From Roseisolibacter sp. H3M3-2 (GTDB taxonomy: Bacteria > Gemmatimonadota > Gemmatimonadetes > Gemmatimonadales > Gemmatimonadaceae): a stretch of DNA of 58,356 nt. Below the pieces are notes generated by a model. The model was given only the letters and a program-made list of their open reading frames with translations. It did not search any database and was not told the DNA's origin. Below are positions 40,840 to 50,699 of the stretch, one piece after another (the stretch's first letter is position 1; each line of letters begins with the position of its first letter). The translations under genes were made by a program, and so were the position numbers. The stretch is from the NCBI RefSeq assembly GCF_029211165.1, contig NZ_JARGEK010000002.1, positions 1 to 58,356 of the forward strand, read 5' to 3'.

Positions 40840-41577
40840 GTGAGCGAAGCACGGACCGGGGGGAGCGGGCGCGCGCGCCCGCGCGTCGTCTGCCACATGA
40901 TGGCGTCGGTCGACGGGCGCATCGTCGCCGACGGGTGGCCGATCTCGTCCGACGAGCGCGGGGAGTACGAGCGCGTGCACGACACGTTCGACGCCGACGG
41001 CTGGATCTGCGGCCGCGTGACGATGGAGCGGCACTTCGCCGCCGGCACGCGGAGCGACGCCGAGGTCGCGCGCACGCACGACGGCCCGCCGCGCGACGAC
41101 TTCGTGGCGCCGGGGGAGCACGCGTCGTACGCGATCGCCGTCGACCCGCGCGGGAAGCTGGTGTGGGAGTCGGGCGACCTGGACGGCGACCACGTCGTCG
41201 CCGTGCTCACCGAACGCGTCTCGGACGACTACCTCGCGGCGCTGCGCGCGCGCGGCGTGTCGTACCTGCTGTGCGGCGACGCCGACGTCGACCTGCCGCT
41301 GGCGCTGGACCGGATCGGCGCGCGGCTCGGCGTGCGGACGCTGATGCTCGAGGGGGGCGGCGGGATCAACGGCACCTTCCTGCGCGCCGGGCTGGTCGAC
41401 GAGGTGAGCCTGCTGGTCGCGCCGGTCGCCGACGGGCGGGTGGGGACGGCGGCACTGTTCGACGTCGCGGGGGAGGACGCGGCCCCGGCCCGGCTCCGCC
41501 TGGAGTCGGTGGAGCGCCGCGACGGCGACGTGCTCTGGCTGCGCTACGGCGTCGTTTCGCCCCCAGATCACCCCTGA
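40840..41577 (+). CDS. RibD C-terminal/dihydrofolate reductase-like protein
   Basis: A 245-aa NADPH-binding reductase domain. RPRVVCHMMASVDGRIVADG, DADGWICGRVTMERHF, VVAVLTERVSDDYLAALRAR and GVRTLMLEGGGGINGTFLRA are the core motifs of the RibD C-terminal reductase fold. LVDEVSLLVAPVADG follows. A stand-alone RibD_C protein usually reduces pterin- or flavin-like compounds. There is no deaminase domain and no riboflavin gene nearby, so the substrate is unknown. GTG 40840 is preceded by GGGAGGG. Confidence 0.9.
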   Translation: MSEARTGGSGRARPRVVCHMMASVDGRIVADGWPISSDERGEYERVHDTFDADGWICGRVTMERHFAAGTRSDAEVARTHDGPPRDDFVAPGEHASYAIAVDPRGKLVWESGDLDGDHVVAVLTERVSDDYLAALRARGVSYLLCGDADVDLPLALDRIGARLGVRTLMLEGGGGINGTFLRAGLVDEVSLLVAPVADGRVGTAALFDVAGEDAAPARLRLESVERRDGDVLWLRYGVVSPPDHP

Positions 41578-41624
41578 CGGCGGGCGCCAACAGGGGCGCG
41601 GGGGTCGGCGTAGTGGGATCTGCC

Positions 41625-41636
41625 TACACGGGTGTA
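41625..41636. promoter_or_regulatory. Palindrome upstream of the TonB receptor
   Basis: TACAC-GG-GTGTA is a perfect dyad 54 bases before the receptor start. It is followed by an AT-richer GGTTCTATCTGACA stretch that may hold a -10 element. It is a candidate operator for an iron- or heme-responsive repressor, but it is not a recognisable Fur box. Confidence 0.4.
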
Positions 41637-41689
41637 AGGTTCTATCTGACACCCGCCGTCGCCCGCCGCCCTCCGCCCCCCGGTTCCTG

Positions 41690-44035
41690 ATGGCTCCATC
41701 CCGTGTCGCGGCCCCCGTGCTGGCCGCGTTCGTTCCGGGCCTGCTCGCCGCCCAGCCCGCCCTGCGCGGCCGCGCGTACGACACCTACACGCAGGCGCCG
41801 CTCGCCGGCGTGACCGTCACCCCCGCCGGGGGGAGCCCGGTGGTGACCGACCGCGACGGCCGGTTCTCCGTCCCCTGCGCGGCGCCGGTCGCGCTGACCT
41901 TCCGCCGCCTCGGCTACGAGCCGCTGCGCGCCGAGGCGGCCGCCTGCTCCGACTTCGTGCAGGCCGGGCTGACGCCGGGGGCGCAGAGCCTCAACGAGGT
42001 GGCGATCGTCGAGACGCGCGAGTCGCCGGGCGCCGCCGGGGTGAGCCAGCCGCTCTCCGTCTCCACCGTCACGCGCCAGGAGCTGCGGCGCGGCTCGGGC
42101 GTCTTCCCCGAGGAGGCGCTCGACCTCGTCCCCGGGGTGCGCTTCGAGCGCCGGACGATGGCCGGCGGGCAGCGCATCACGATCCGCGGCTACGGCAATC
42201 GCTCCAACTTCGACGGCTCGGGCTACAAGGCGTACCTGAACGGGATCCCGCTCACCGACGCGGAGGGGATCACGGTGCTCGACGACGTGGACTTCGCGTC
42301 GCTCGGCCGCGTCGACGTCGTGCGCGGCCCCGCGTCGAGCCTGTTCGGCGCCGGGATCGGCGGCGTCGTCAACCTGTACACGCTGCGCCCCGACCGCCCC
42401 GGCACGACCGCCGAGCAGGAGGTGCTCGCCGGGCAGGACGGGCTGGTGCGCTCGGACAGCCGGCTCACGCACTCGACCGGCGGCTCGAACCTGGTGCTCA
42501 ACTACGGCCGGCAGCGCTACGACAGCTACCGGATCCACAGCGGGTCGCGGAAGGACTTCGCGACGTTCGTCGGCGACTTCCGCCCGTCGGAGCGGCGCAC
42601 GATCTCGACCTTCCTGTCGTACGCCAACTCGCGCGACGACCGCGCCGGGCAGCTCGACAGCGCGCAGTTCTTCGGGCGGCGCGACGCGGGCGAGGCGCCG
42701 TACCTGGCGAACGACGCGCACGTCAACCTGGAGAGCTTCCGCGCCGGGGTGACGCACGGCTACCGGGTGAGCGACGCCGTCGAGACGGTGGCCACCGCGT
42801 ACTACTCGGGCGGGTCGCGCGAGGACGTGTTCGCGGCGGGCGTGAACCCGAAGTCGGCGCAGACGTTCGGCGCGCGCGCGGTGTTCAACACCCGCTTCCT
42901 GCCGGCGGCGCTCGGCGGGCGCCCGATCACCGGCGTCACGGGCGGCGAGTTCGAGAAGACCAACGCCTTCGTGAAGGGGTACCGCCTCACCAACAAGGTG
43001 CTCGGCGCCCCGACGAACGACACCGAGTCGAGCACGATGCAGTACAACGTCTTCAGCCAGTGGGACGTGGGGCTGCCGGCGGACGTCGCGCTGACCGTGG
43101 GCGCCAGCGTCAACTTCATCGAGTACGCGCTGCTCGACCGCCTCGCCAACGCGTCGAACCCGACGCGCAAGCCGATCACGGGGCGCAAGACGTACGACCC
43201 GGTCGTCATCCCGCGCGTCGCGCTGCGCCGGACGTTCGGCGACGCCTTCTCGGTGTACGGCACGGTCAGCCAGGGCTTCACCCCCGCCACGTCGAGCGAC
43301 GCGGTGATCCAGTTCACCGGCCAGGCGAACGAGGGGATCAAGCCGGAGCGCGGCACGCTGTACGAGGTCGGCTCGAAGGGGAACCTGTTCGGCCGCCGCC
43401 TCGGCTACCAGCTGGCGCTGTTCGACCTGCGCGTCAGCGACAAGCTGACGACGCAGTCGGTGTTCGACGCCACGGGTTCGGCGCTGTACTCGTTCACCGT
43501 GAACGCCGGCGACCAGTCGAACCGCGGCGCCGAGCTGGCGCTGGCCTACGCGCTCGTGGAGCGGCCCGGCGGCGCGGTCGCGTCGCTGCGCCCCTTCCTG
43601 TCGTACACCTACTCGGACTTCACCTACACGGACTTCAAGAGCGACGCCAACGGCAACGCGCGCACCGTGGACTACGGCGGCAACCGCGTGGTCGGCGTGC
43701 CGCGCCACGTGGTCGCCGGCGGCGTGGACCTGGGCGTGCGCGGAGGCGGGTACGGGAGCGTGACCGTCGAGCGCCGCGGCGCGGTGCCGCTGACCTACGA
43801 CAACCGGCACGAGGCGCCGGCGTACACGCTGCTGAACGCCAAGGTCGGCGCGGCGCGCGACTTCCGAAACGTGCGCGTGGACGCCTACGTCGGCGGGCAG
43901 AACCTCACGGGCGGGCTGTACTACACGATGGCGTTCCTGAACGGGAACTACGCCGCCGCGTCGCCGGCGGTGTTCCTCCCCGGCCCGTACGACGCGCGCT
44001 TCTACGCGGGCGTGAAGCTGGGGCTCCTGCGGTGA
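41690..44035 (+). CDS. TonB-dependent outer-membrane receptor (probable heme uptake)
   Basis: A 781-aa outer-membrane receptor. The signal peptide is followed by a carboxypeptidase-regulatory-like domain (RGRAYDTYTQAPLAGVTVTP, about 27-100). The plug follows (VSTVTRQELRRGSGVFPEEA, DLVPGVRFERRTMAGGQRIT, IRGYGNRSNF, VDVVRGPASSLFGAGIGGVV), then a barrel of about 550 residues ending in an aromatic-rich strand (DARFYAGVKLGLLR). No FRAP/NPNL heme signature was seen. Heme as ligand is inferred from the HmuTUV-like genes directly downstream, overlapping by four bases. Cobalamin or siderophore remain possible. Confidence 0.92.
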   Translation: MAPSRVAAPVLAAFVPGLLAAQPALRGRAYDTYTQAPLAGVTVTPAGGSPVVTDRDGRFSVPCAAPVALTFRRLGYEPLRAEAAACSDFVQAGLTPGAQSLNEVAIVETRESPGAAGVSQPLSVSTVTRQELRRGSGVFPEEALDLVPGVRFERRTMAGGQRITIRGYGNRSNFDGSGYKAYLNGIPLTDAEGITVLDDVDFASLGRVDVVRGPASSLFGAGIGGVVNLYTLRPDRPGTTAEQEVLAGQDGLVRSDSRLTHSTGGSNLVLNYGRQRYDSYRIHSGSRKDFATFVGDFRPSERRTISTFLSYANSRDDRAGQLDSAQFFGRRDAGEAPYLANDAHVNLESFRAGVTHGYRVSDAVETVATAYYSGGSREDVFAAGVNPKSAQTFGARAVFNTRFLPAALGGRPITGVTGGEFEKTNAFVKGYRLTNKVLGAPTNDTESSTMQYNVFSQWDVGLPADVALTVGASVNFIEYALLDRLANASNPTRKPITGRKTYDPVVIPRVALRRTFGDAFSVYGTVSQGFTPATSSDAVIQFTGQANEGIKPERGTLYEVGSKGNLFGRRLGYQLALFDLRVSDKLTTQSVFDATGSALYSFTVNAGDQSNRGAELALAYALVERPGGAVASLRPFLSYTYSDFTYTDFKSDANGNARTVDYGGNRVVGVPRHVVAGGVDLGVRGGGYGSVTVERRGAVPLTYDNRHEAPAYTLLNAKVGAARDFRNVRVDAYVGGQNLTGGLYYTMAFLNGNYAAASPAVFLPGPYDARFYAGVKLGLLR

Positions 44036-44928
44036 GCGCGCGCCGCGCCCTGGCCGCGCTCCTCGCCGCCGCCGCGCTCGCGGCGTGCGGCCGGTTCGGC
44101 AACGACGACGCGAAGGCCGGCGCCGCCCGCCGCATCGTCTCGACGTCCAAGCAGCACACCGAGATCCTCTACGCGCTCGGCGCCGACGCGGACCTGGTGG
44201 CGGTGGACGTGTCGAGCGTCTACCCGCCGCAGGCCAGGACGCTGCCGAACGTCGGCTACCACCGCGCCCTCAGCCTGGAGGGGATGCTGTCGGCGCGGCC
44301 GACGCTCATCCTCACCGGCGGGCCGGGGAACATGGGGCCCGAGCCGGTGGTGCGGCAGCTCGAGTCGCTGAAGATCCCGATGAAGGACTTCGACGCGAAG
44401 GCGACGGACCTCGCGAGCACCAAGGCGCTCTTCCGCGAGATGGGCGCGTACTTCAAGCGGGAGCGCCAGGCCGACTCGCTGGCCGCGAAGCTCGACGCCG
44501 ACATGGCGCGCGCGACGGCGGCCGCGCGGCAGGTCGCCGACACTCCGCGCGTGGTGATCGTGCACTACGGGCGCGCGATGAACGTGTACCTCACGATCCT
44601 CGGGCGCTCGACCGCCGGGCAGATGGTGCGCTGGGCCGGTGGCCGCATGGCGCTCGACGACTCGGGTGGGATGCGGCAGCTCACCTCCCCCGAGGTGATC
44701 GCCAAGGCGGACCCGGACGTCATCCTGCTCACCGACTTCGGCTACGACCGGCTGGCCGGACGCGACGACATCCTCGCGCTCCCCGGCGTCGGCGCGACGA
44801 AGGCGGCGCGCGCGGGGCGCATCTTCCGCGTCGAGGAGAACGACCTGGTCTACCTCGGCCCCCGCACCGGCGAGAACGTCGACCGGCTGCGCGAGGTGAT
44901 CCACCAGCCCGGCGCCCCCGCGCGGTGA
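44032..44928 (+). CDS. Heme ABC transporter substrate-binding lipoprotein (HmuT-like)
   Basis: A 298-aa periplasmic binding protein, lipid-anchored (lipobox LAAC in MSARRALAALLAAAALAAC). AARRIVSTSKQHTEILYALG, VDVSSVYPPQARTLPNVGYH and RALSLEGMLSARPTLILTGG match class III binding proteins, the 'LP.VGY.RaLs.EG.Ls..PtliL' pattern being typical of HmuT. DVILLTDFGYDRLAG and the ENDLVYLGPRTGENVDRL end complete the fold. Starts at GTG 44032 within the receptor stop and overlaps the permease by four bases. Confidence 0.88.
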   Translation: MSARRALAALLAAAALAACGRFGNDDAKAGAARRIVSTSKQHTEILYALGADADLVAVDVSSVYPPQARTLPNVGYHRALSLEGMLSARPTLILTGGPGNMGPEPVVRQLESLKIPMKDFDAKATDLASTKALFREMGAYFKRERQADSLAAKLDADMARATAAARQVADTPRVVIVHYGRAMNVYLTILGRSTAGQMVRWAGGRMALDDSGGMRQLTSPEVIAKADPDVILLTDFGYDRLAGRDDILALPGVGATKAARAGRIFRVEENDLVYLGPRTGENVDRLREVIHQPGAPAR

Positions 44929-45974
44929 CGGCGGCGGCCGCGCCGGCGCTCGCGCGCCACTACCGCGGCGTGCTGCCGCTGCTCGCGGCGGGACTCGTCC
45001 TCGTCGTCCTGGCGTCGGCGCGCTGGGGCGCGGTCGCGATCGCGCCGGCCGAGATGGCGAGCGCGCTGCGCCACTCGTGGGAGGCGCCCGGCGCGCTGAC
45101 GCTCGACGAGCGCATCTTCCTCGAGATCCGCCTGCCGCGCGCGCTGCTGACCGCGCTGGTGGGGGCGAGCCTGGCCGTGGGCGGGGTGCTGATGCAGGCG
45201 CTCTTCCGCAACCCGATCGTCGAGCCGGGGCTGGTCGGCACGTCGAGCGGGGCGGCGTTCGGGGCGGCGCTGTACTTCGTGCTCGGCGCGTCGTTCCGCG
45301 TCCACGCCGGCGCCTGGACGCTGCCGGCGGCCGCCTGCGCCGGCGGGCTGCTGGCGACCTGGCTGGTGTTCACGCTGTCGCGCACCGGCGCGGCGGGGCG
45401 GGGGTCGGTGGTCGCGCTGCTGCTCACCGGGATCGCGATCAACGCGCTGTTCATGAGCGGCGTCGGATTCCTGTCCTACATGGCGCGCGACCCGCAGGCG
45501 CGCTCGATCACCTTCTGGAACCTCGGCACGCTCGCCGGCGCCAGCTGGCGCGCGGTGGCCGTGGTGGGTGCCGCCACCGCGCTCGGCGTCGCGGTCGGGC
45601 TGCGCCACGCGCGCCAGCTCAACGCGCTCATGCTCGGCGAGGAGGAGGCGCGCTACCTCGGCGTGGACGTGCGGCGGCTGCGCGCGGTCGTGCTGGGCGC
45701 GAACGTCGTGATGGTCGCCGTGGCGACCGCGTTCACCGGCGTGATCGCGTTCGTCGGGCTGGTGGTGCCGCACCTGCTGCGCATGCTCCGCGGCGCCGAC
45801 AACCGGTTCCTCATGCTCGGCGGGATGCTGGCCGGCGGGATCCTGCTCGGCCTCGCGGACCTCGCGGCGCGCCTGCTGCTCGCCCCCGCCGAGCTGCCGA
45901 TCGGCGTCGTCACGTCGCTGGTGGGCGTCCCCGCGTTCGTGGCGCTGCTGCGGCAGCGGCGCGCGTTCTTCTGA
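44925..45974 (+). CDS. FecCD-family ABC permease (HmuU-like)
   Basis: A 349-aa inner-membrane permease with about ten helices. RLPRALLTALVGASLAVGGV, LMQALFRNPIVEPGLVGTSS and GAAFGAALYF are the BtuC/FecCD signatures near the N-terminus; GVIAFVGLVVPHLLRMLRGA and LPIGVVTSLVGVPAFVALLR near the C-terminus are equally typical, with the coupling helix GEEEARYLGVDVRRLRAVVL between them. GTG 44925 overlaps the binding-protein stop. The adjacent binding protein and ATPase point to heme transport. Confidence 0.93.
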   Translation: MTAAAAPALARHYRGVLPLLAAGLVLVVLASARWGAVAIAPAEMASALRHSWEAPGALTLDERIFLEIRLPRALLTALVGASLAVGGVLMQALFRNPIVEPGLVGTSSGAAFGAALYFVLGASFRVHAGAWTLPAAACAGGLLATWLVFTLSRTGAAGRGSVVALLLTGIAINALFMSGVGFLSYMARDPQARSITFWNLGTLAGASWRAVAVVGAATALGVAVGLRHARQLNALMLGEEEARYLGVDVRRLRAVVLGANVVMVAVATAFTGVIAFVGLVVPHLLRMLRGADNRFLMLGGMLAGGILLGLADLAARLLLAPAELPIGVVTSLVGVPAFVALLRQRRAFF

Positions 45975-45990
45975 GCGCCGGCGGGCCCCC

Positions 45991-46767
45991 GTGCTGACGG
46001 CGCGCGGCGTCGCCTACGCGGCCGGCGGCCGCCGCCTGCTCGACGACGTCTCGGCGTCGTTCGCGCCGGGGGCGGTGAGCGTCGTCGTGGGCCCCAACGG
46101 CGCGGGGAAGTCCACGCTCGTGCGCGTGCTGTGCCGCGAGCTGCCGCCGGCGGCGGGCGAGGTGCGCTACGGCGGCCGCCCGCTCGGCGAGTGGTCGGAC
46201 GGCGAGCTGGCGCGCGTCCGCGCGGTGCTGTCGCAGAGCGTGGAGCTGGCGTTCCCGCTCCGGGTGTGGGAGGTTGTGCTCATGGGCCGCTACCCGCACT
46301 TCGCCGGCCGCCCCACGGCGCGCGACGAGGCGGCGTGCGAGGCGGCGATGCGCTACTTCGACGTCTGGGACTGGGCGGACCGCAGCTACCTCACGCTCAG
46401 CGGCGGCGAGCGGCAGCGGGTGCAGTTCGCGCGCGTCATGGCGCAGATCTGGGAGCGCGCCCCCGGGGCGACGCGCTACCTCGTGCTCGACGAGCCGCTG
46501 ACCTTCCTCGACATCCGTTACCAGTTCGAGTTCCTGCACCGCGTGCGCGAGCTCGCCGCGGCGGGCGACCTGGTGGTCGTGGGCGTGGTGCACGACCTCA
46601 ACCTGGCGGCGCGGTTCGCCGACCACCTGGTGCTGCTCGCGGGGGGGCGCGTGCTCGCCGACGGCGCGCCCGCCGACGTGCTGACGCCGGACCGGGTGGA
46701 GGCGGCGTTCGGCGTGCGCCCGGTCGCGCACCGCCTCGACGGCCGCCTCCACCTGCTGTACGCGTGA
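45991..46767 (+). CDS. Heme ABC transporter ATP-binding protein (HmuV-like)
   Basis: A 258-aa ATPase. Walker A is GPNGAGKST (about residues 34-42), signature LSGGERQRVQFARVMAQIWE (about 136-155), Walker B YLVLDEPLTFLDIRYQFEFL, and switch His in VHDLNLAARF. The long 'RVQ.ARV.AQ.WE' signature and the 'DEPLTFLDI.YQ.' extension are typical of HmuV proteins from Bacteroidota-like groups. GTG 45991 is the start, 16 bases after the permease. It overlaps the next gene by four bases. Confidence 0.93.
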   Translation: MLTARGVAYAAGGRRLLDDVSASFAPGAVSVVVGPNGAGKSTLVRVLCRELPPAAGEVRYGGRPLGEWSDGELARVRAVLSQSVELAFPLRVWEVVLMGRYPHFAGRPTARDEAACEAAMRYFDVWDWADRSYLTLSGGERQRVQFARVMAQIWERAPGATRYLVLDEPLTFLDIRYQFEFLHRVRELAAAGDLVVVGVVHDLNLAARFADHLVLLAGGRVLADGAPADVLTPDRVEAAFGVRPVAHRLDGRLHLLYA

Positions 46768-47957
46768 GCGCGGCGCCGCGGCGCCCGCGCCGCCTCCTGC
46801 GCCTGCTGCTGCGCGGCGTCCTCGCCCTCGTCGTCCTGGCCCTCCTCGGCGCCGGCGCGCTCTGGCTCGACGCCCGCGCGGCGCTCGGGGGGCGCGTCGA
46901 GGGGGCGCGGCTCGCCCGCGTCGAGCGCTCGCCGCAGTGGCGCGACGGCGCCTTCCGCAACCGCCTCCCGCGCGTCGACGGGCCCGCGGGACGGATGCTG
47001 CGCGAGTTCGTGTTCGGGGGCTCCGAGCACCGGGTCCCCGACGCGCCGATCGCCGTGCTGCGCCGCACCGCGGCCGACTACCGCACCCCGCCCGCGGGCG
47101 GGCTGCGCGTGACGTGGCTCGGCCACTCGACGCTGCTGCTGGAGATCGACGGGCGCCGCGTGCTGATCGACCCGGTGTGGGGGGAGCGCGCGTCCCCGTT
47201 CTCGTCGATCGGGCCGCGACGCTTCTTCGCCCCGCCCCTCGCGCTGGCGGAGCTGCCGCCGGTCGACGCGGTGGTGATCTCGCACGACCACTACGACCAC
47301 CTCGACCTGCCGACGGTGCGCGCGCTGGCCGCGCGCGGCGTGCGGTGGCTGGTGCCACTCGGCGTCGGCGCGCACCTCGTCGCGTGGGGCGTGCCGGACG
47401 CGCGGGTCACGGAGCTGGACTGGTGGGAGGCGGCGCGCGTCGGCGACGTCACGGTGACGGCGACGCCGGCGCGCCACTTCTCCGGCCGCGGGCTCGACGA
47501 CGCCGGCGCCACGCTGTGGGCCGGGTGGGCGTTCGCCGGGCCGACGCGCCGCGCCTTCTACAGCGGCGACACCGCGCTGCACGAGGAGTTCGCCGAGATC
47601 GGGCGGCGGCTCGGCCCGTTCGACCTGACGATGATCGAGAGCGGCGCGTACGACGCGCTGTGGGCCGACGTGCACCTCGGGCCCGAGCAGGCGGTGCTGG
47701 CGCACCGGCTGGTGCGCGGCGACGTGATGCTGCCGGTGCACTGGGGACTGTTCGACCTCGCGCTGCACGGCTGGACCGAGCCGATGGAGCGCGTGCTCGT
47801 CGCGGCGCGCGCTGCCGGGGTGCGCGTCGCCTCGCCGCGGCCGGGAGGCATGGTGGAGCCGGCGACGGTCGGAGCCCCGGAGCGCTGGTGGCCGGCGGTG
47901 CCGTGGCGGACCGTGCAGCAGGCGCCCGTCTGGTCGAGCGGCATCGCGCGCCCCTGA
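46764..47957 (+). CDS. Metallo-beta-lactamase-fold hydrolase (NAPE-PLD-like)
   Basis: A 397-aa protein with an N-terminal membrane anchor (LLRGVLALVVLALLGAGALW). The catalytic domain includes RVTWLGHSTLLLEIDGRRVL, LIDPVWGERASPFSSIGPRR, the metal motif SHDHYDHLD (HxHxDH), AHLVAWGVPD, ARHFSGRGLDD, FYSGDTALHEEF (third-ligand Asp region) and MLPVHWGLFDLALHGW. The layout is that of the NAPE-PLD/RomA-like MBL branch, which acts on phospholipids or amide-lipids. It is coupled to hmuV by overlap, though its link to heme uptake is unclear. Confidence 0.9.
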   Translation: MSAAPRRPRRLLRLLLRGVLALVVLALLGAGALWLDARAALGGRVEGARLARVERSPQWRDGAFRNRLPRVDGPAGRMLREFVFGGSEHRVPDAPIAVLRRTAADYRTPPAGGLRVTWLGHSTLLLEIDGRRVLIDPVWGERASPFSSIGPRRFFAPPLALAELPPVDAVVISHDHYDHLDLPTVRALAARGVRWLVPLGVGAHLVAWGVPDARVTELDWWEAARVGDVTVTATPARHFSGRGLDDAGATLWAGWAFAGPTRRAFYSGDTALHEEFAEIGRRLGPFDLTMIESGAYDALWADVHLGPEQAVLAHRLVRGDVMLPVHWGLFDLALHGWTEPMERVLVAARAAGVRVASPRPGGMVEPATVGAPERWWPAVPWRTVQQAPVWSSGIARP

Positions 47958-48000
47958 GATCGTGCCCGGGCGGCACCCGTCGGGACCGCCGGAGCGAAAG

Positions 48001-48708
48001 ATGCAGCAGGGACAGCTCGTCCCCCCTCCTCCCGCTCCGGCGGACCCGCACGCCACGCCCATGCCCCGCCCGAAGCCCGACGCGACGCAGCCCCCGAACG
48101 CCACGAGCGGCGACCCCGCGCTCGACGCCCGGCTCGACGCGGTGTGCGCCGACGGGTGGGAGTTCTTCGAGCGGTTCGACCGCACGGTGCGGGAGCGCCG
48201 CTTCCACCCCTTCGTCCCCGCCAACTACGACGTCGTGCGGCGCGCGCTGCTGGCGGCGCGCGCGCCCGGGCTGCGCTTCCTCGAGTGGGGGTCGGCGTCG
48301 GGGACCATCACGATCATGGCCGACGTGATGGGGTTCGACGCGAGCGGGATCGAGATCGACGGCGGGCTGGTCGAGACGGCGCGCGCGACCGCCGCGCGCC
48401 ACGGCTCGGGCGCGCGCTTCGTGCGCGGGAGCTTCCTGCCCACCGGCTACGTGTTCCGGTCGGAGGACGGGGATACGCGGACGGGCACCATCATGGACGC
48501 CGAGTCGGGCTACCTGGCGCTGGGGCGGGCGCTCGACGACTTCGACGTCGTGTTCGGCTACCCGTGGGACGGCGAGGCGCCGGTGATGCGCGACCTGATG
48601 CGTCGGCGCGGCGGCGCGGACGCGCTCCTCCTCCTCTACAGCACGGAGGGGATGGTGCGGGCGTACCGGGGCGGGCGCGAGGTGCCCGCCCCCGGCGGCG
48701 GTGCGTGA
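48001..48708 (+). CDS. SAM-dependent methyltransferase-like protein
   Basis: A 235-aa protein with a disordered Pro-rich first 40 residues. WEFFERFDRTVRERRFHPFV, LRFLEWGSASGTITIMADVM (motif I of class I methyltransferases, modified) and ASGIEIDGGLVETARATAAR (motif II acidic Asp/Glu) indicate SAM binding. The later FDVVFGYPWDGEAPVMRDLM is motif IV-like. ATG 48001 is preferred because it follows GGAGCGAAAG; GTG 47962 is possible. The acceptor is unknown. Confidence 0.75.
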   Translation: MQQGQLVPPPPAPADPHATPMPRPKPDATQPPNATSGDPALDARLDAVCADGWEFFERFDRTVRERRFHPFVPANYDVVRRALLAARAPGLRFLEWGSASGTITIMADVMGFDASGIEIDGGLVETARATAARHGSGARFVRGSFLPTGYVFRSEDGDTRTGTIMDAESGYLALGRALDDFDVVFGYPWDGEAPVMRDLMRRRGGADALLLLYSTEGMVRAYRGGREVPAPGGGA

Positions 48709-49726
48709 CCGGCCCGGCGCCCGGCGCGCGCGATCCGTCGCGGCCGCGGGCGCGCCGCTGGCCGCGCAGGGGGCGGTCGCGCGGGCCGCGACCGCGCAGG
48801 GCGCGACCGTCGCGGGGGCGGTCGTCGCGCACGAGGGCGGGGAGCCGCTCGGCTACACCACCGTCGCCGTCCCCGCGCTCGGCGTGCGGACGCTGGCGCG
48901 CGAGGAGGGGACGTTCGTGCTGCGCGGCCTGCCGCCGGGAGAGGTGCGGCTCCGCTTCACGCGCATCGGCTACGCCCCGCGCGACACGACGCTCGCCGTC
49001 GCGGCCGACGGCACCGCGCGCGTGCGGGTCGCGCTGGCGCGCCTCGTCCTCCGGCTGCCGACGCGCGTGGTGAACGGCGCGTGCACCGACCGCACGCCGT
49101 TCGAGCCGCGCCCGGCCGACCTCGCGCAGCTGTTCGACCAGGTGGAGCAGGGCGCCGACCGCACGCGCCTCCTCGCCGCCGAGCGGCCGTTCGTGATGCA
49201 GGCGACGCGCACGCGCGGCCGGCGGGACCGCGGCGGCGCGCTCGCGACCGACACGATCACGCGCGGCCCGCTGCCGGCGAACCGCTACGTCCCGCGGCGC
49301 ATCTACGGCCGCGCGGGGGAGGTGTGGGCGGTGAAGCTCCCCGAGCTGGCCGACGTCGCCGACACCGCGTTCACCAACCACCACTGCCTGTGGTACGCCG
49401 GGCAGCAGCGCTTCGGCGGCGACTCCGTGATCCGCGTCGACTTCGAGCCGGTGCCCTGGCTCGCGCGCGAGGTGGACCTGGAGGGGAGCATCTACGTGCG
49501 CGCGGCCGACTTCCGCCTGGTGGGGATGGAGACGCGGCTGAACCGGATCCCGCCGGAGTTCCGCGGGCTGCGCGGCTACGCGACGCGCGCGCGGTTCGAC
49601 GAGCTGGGGGCCGGCGTCCCGGTGCTCGCCGAGTGGGAGCTGACCAACACCTTCCGCGACGCCGACGGGCCGGTCGTGGTCGAGACCGGGCGGGTGACCG
49701 GGGTGCGCTGGCTGCCCCGCCCTTGA
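48701..49726 (+). CDS. Carboxypeptidase-regulatory-like domain protein
   Basis: A 341-aa exported-looking protein. After a degenerate signal-like N-terminus (Ala/Arg-rich to about residue 32), a CarboxypepD_reg-like beta-sandwich is seen: VAGAVVAHEGGEPLGYTTVA, VPALGVRTLAREEGTFVLRG, LPPGEVRLRFTRIGYAPRDT. The rest (VVNGACTDRTPFEPRPADLA, RYVPRRIYGRAGEVWAVKLP, IYVRAADFRLVGMETRLNRI) resembles the post-domain part of DUF5686-type outer-membrane proteins of Bacteroidota and relatives. GTG 48701 overlaps the methyltransferase stop by 8 bases. Function unknown. Confidence 0.7.
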   Translation: MRDRPGARRARSVAAAGAPLAAQGAVARAATAQGATVAGAVVAHEGGEPLGYTTVAVPALGVRTLAREEGTFVLRGLPPGEVRLRFTRIGYAPRDTTLAVAADGTARVRVALARLVLRLPTRVVNGACTDRTPFEPRPADLAQLFDQVEQGADRTRLLAAERPFVMQATRTRGRRDRGGALATDTITRGPLPANRYVPRRIYGRAGEVWAVKLPELADVADTAFTNHHCLWYAGQQRFGGDSVIRVDFEPVPWLAREVDLEGSIYVRAADFRLVGMETRLNRIPPEFRGLRGYATRARFDELGAGVPVLAEWELTNTFRDADGPVVVETGRVTGVRWLPRP

Positions 49727-49752
49727 CTTCATGGCGCAAAGGACTTCATAAT
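49723..49752 (+). promoter_or_regulatory. Strong sigma-70 promoter
   Basis: TTGACT (49723-49728) and CATAAT (49747-49752) are separated by 18 bases; each matches the sigma-70 consensus in five of six positions. GACTTCAT occurs twice, overlapping both elements (49725-49732 and 49742-49749). Transcription would start near 49759, leaving a leader of about 30 bases before the ABC ATPase start at 49791. Confidence 0.75.
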
Positions 49753-49790
49753 CGGCCGGTCGGCGCTCCCGCCGCCCCGCGCCCCGGCCC

Positions 49791-50695
<905 letters not shown>

Positions 50696-50699
<4 letters not shown>

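Noticed and set aside
41580-41690. Cobalamin riboswitch upstream of the TonB receptor
   Set aside because: The gap is only about 110 bases and no B12-box-like sequence or long conserved stem was seen; the downstream genes also look like heme transport.
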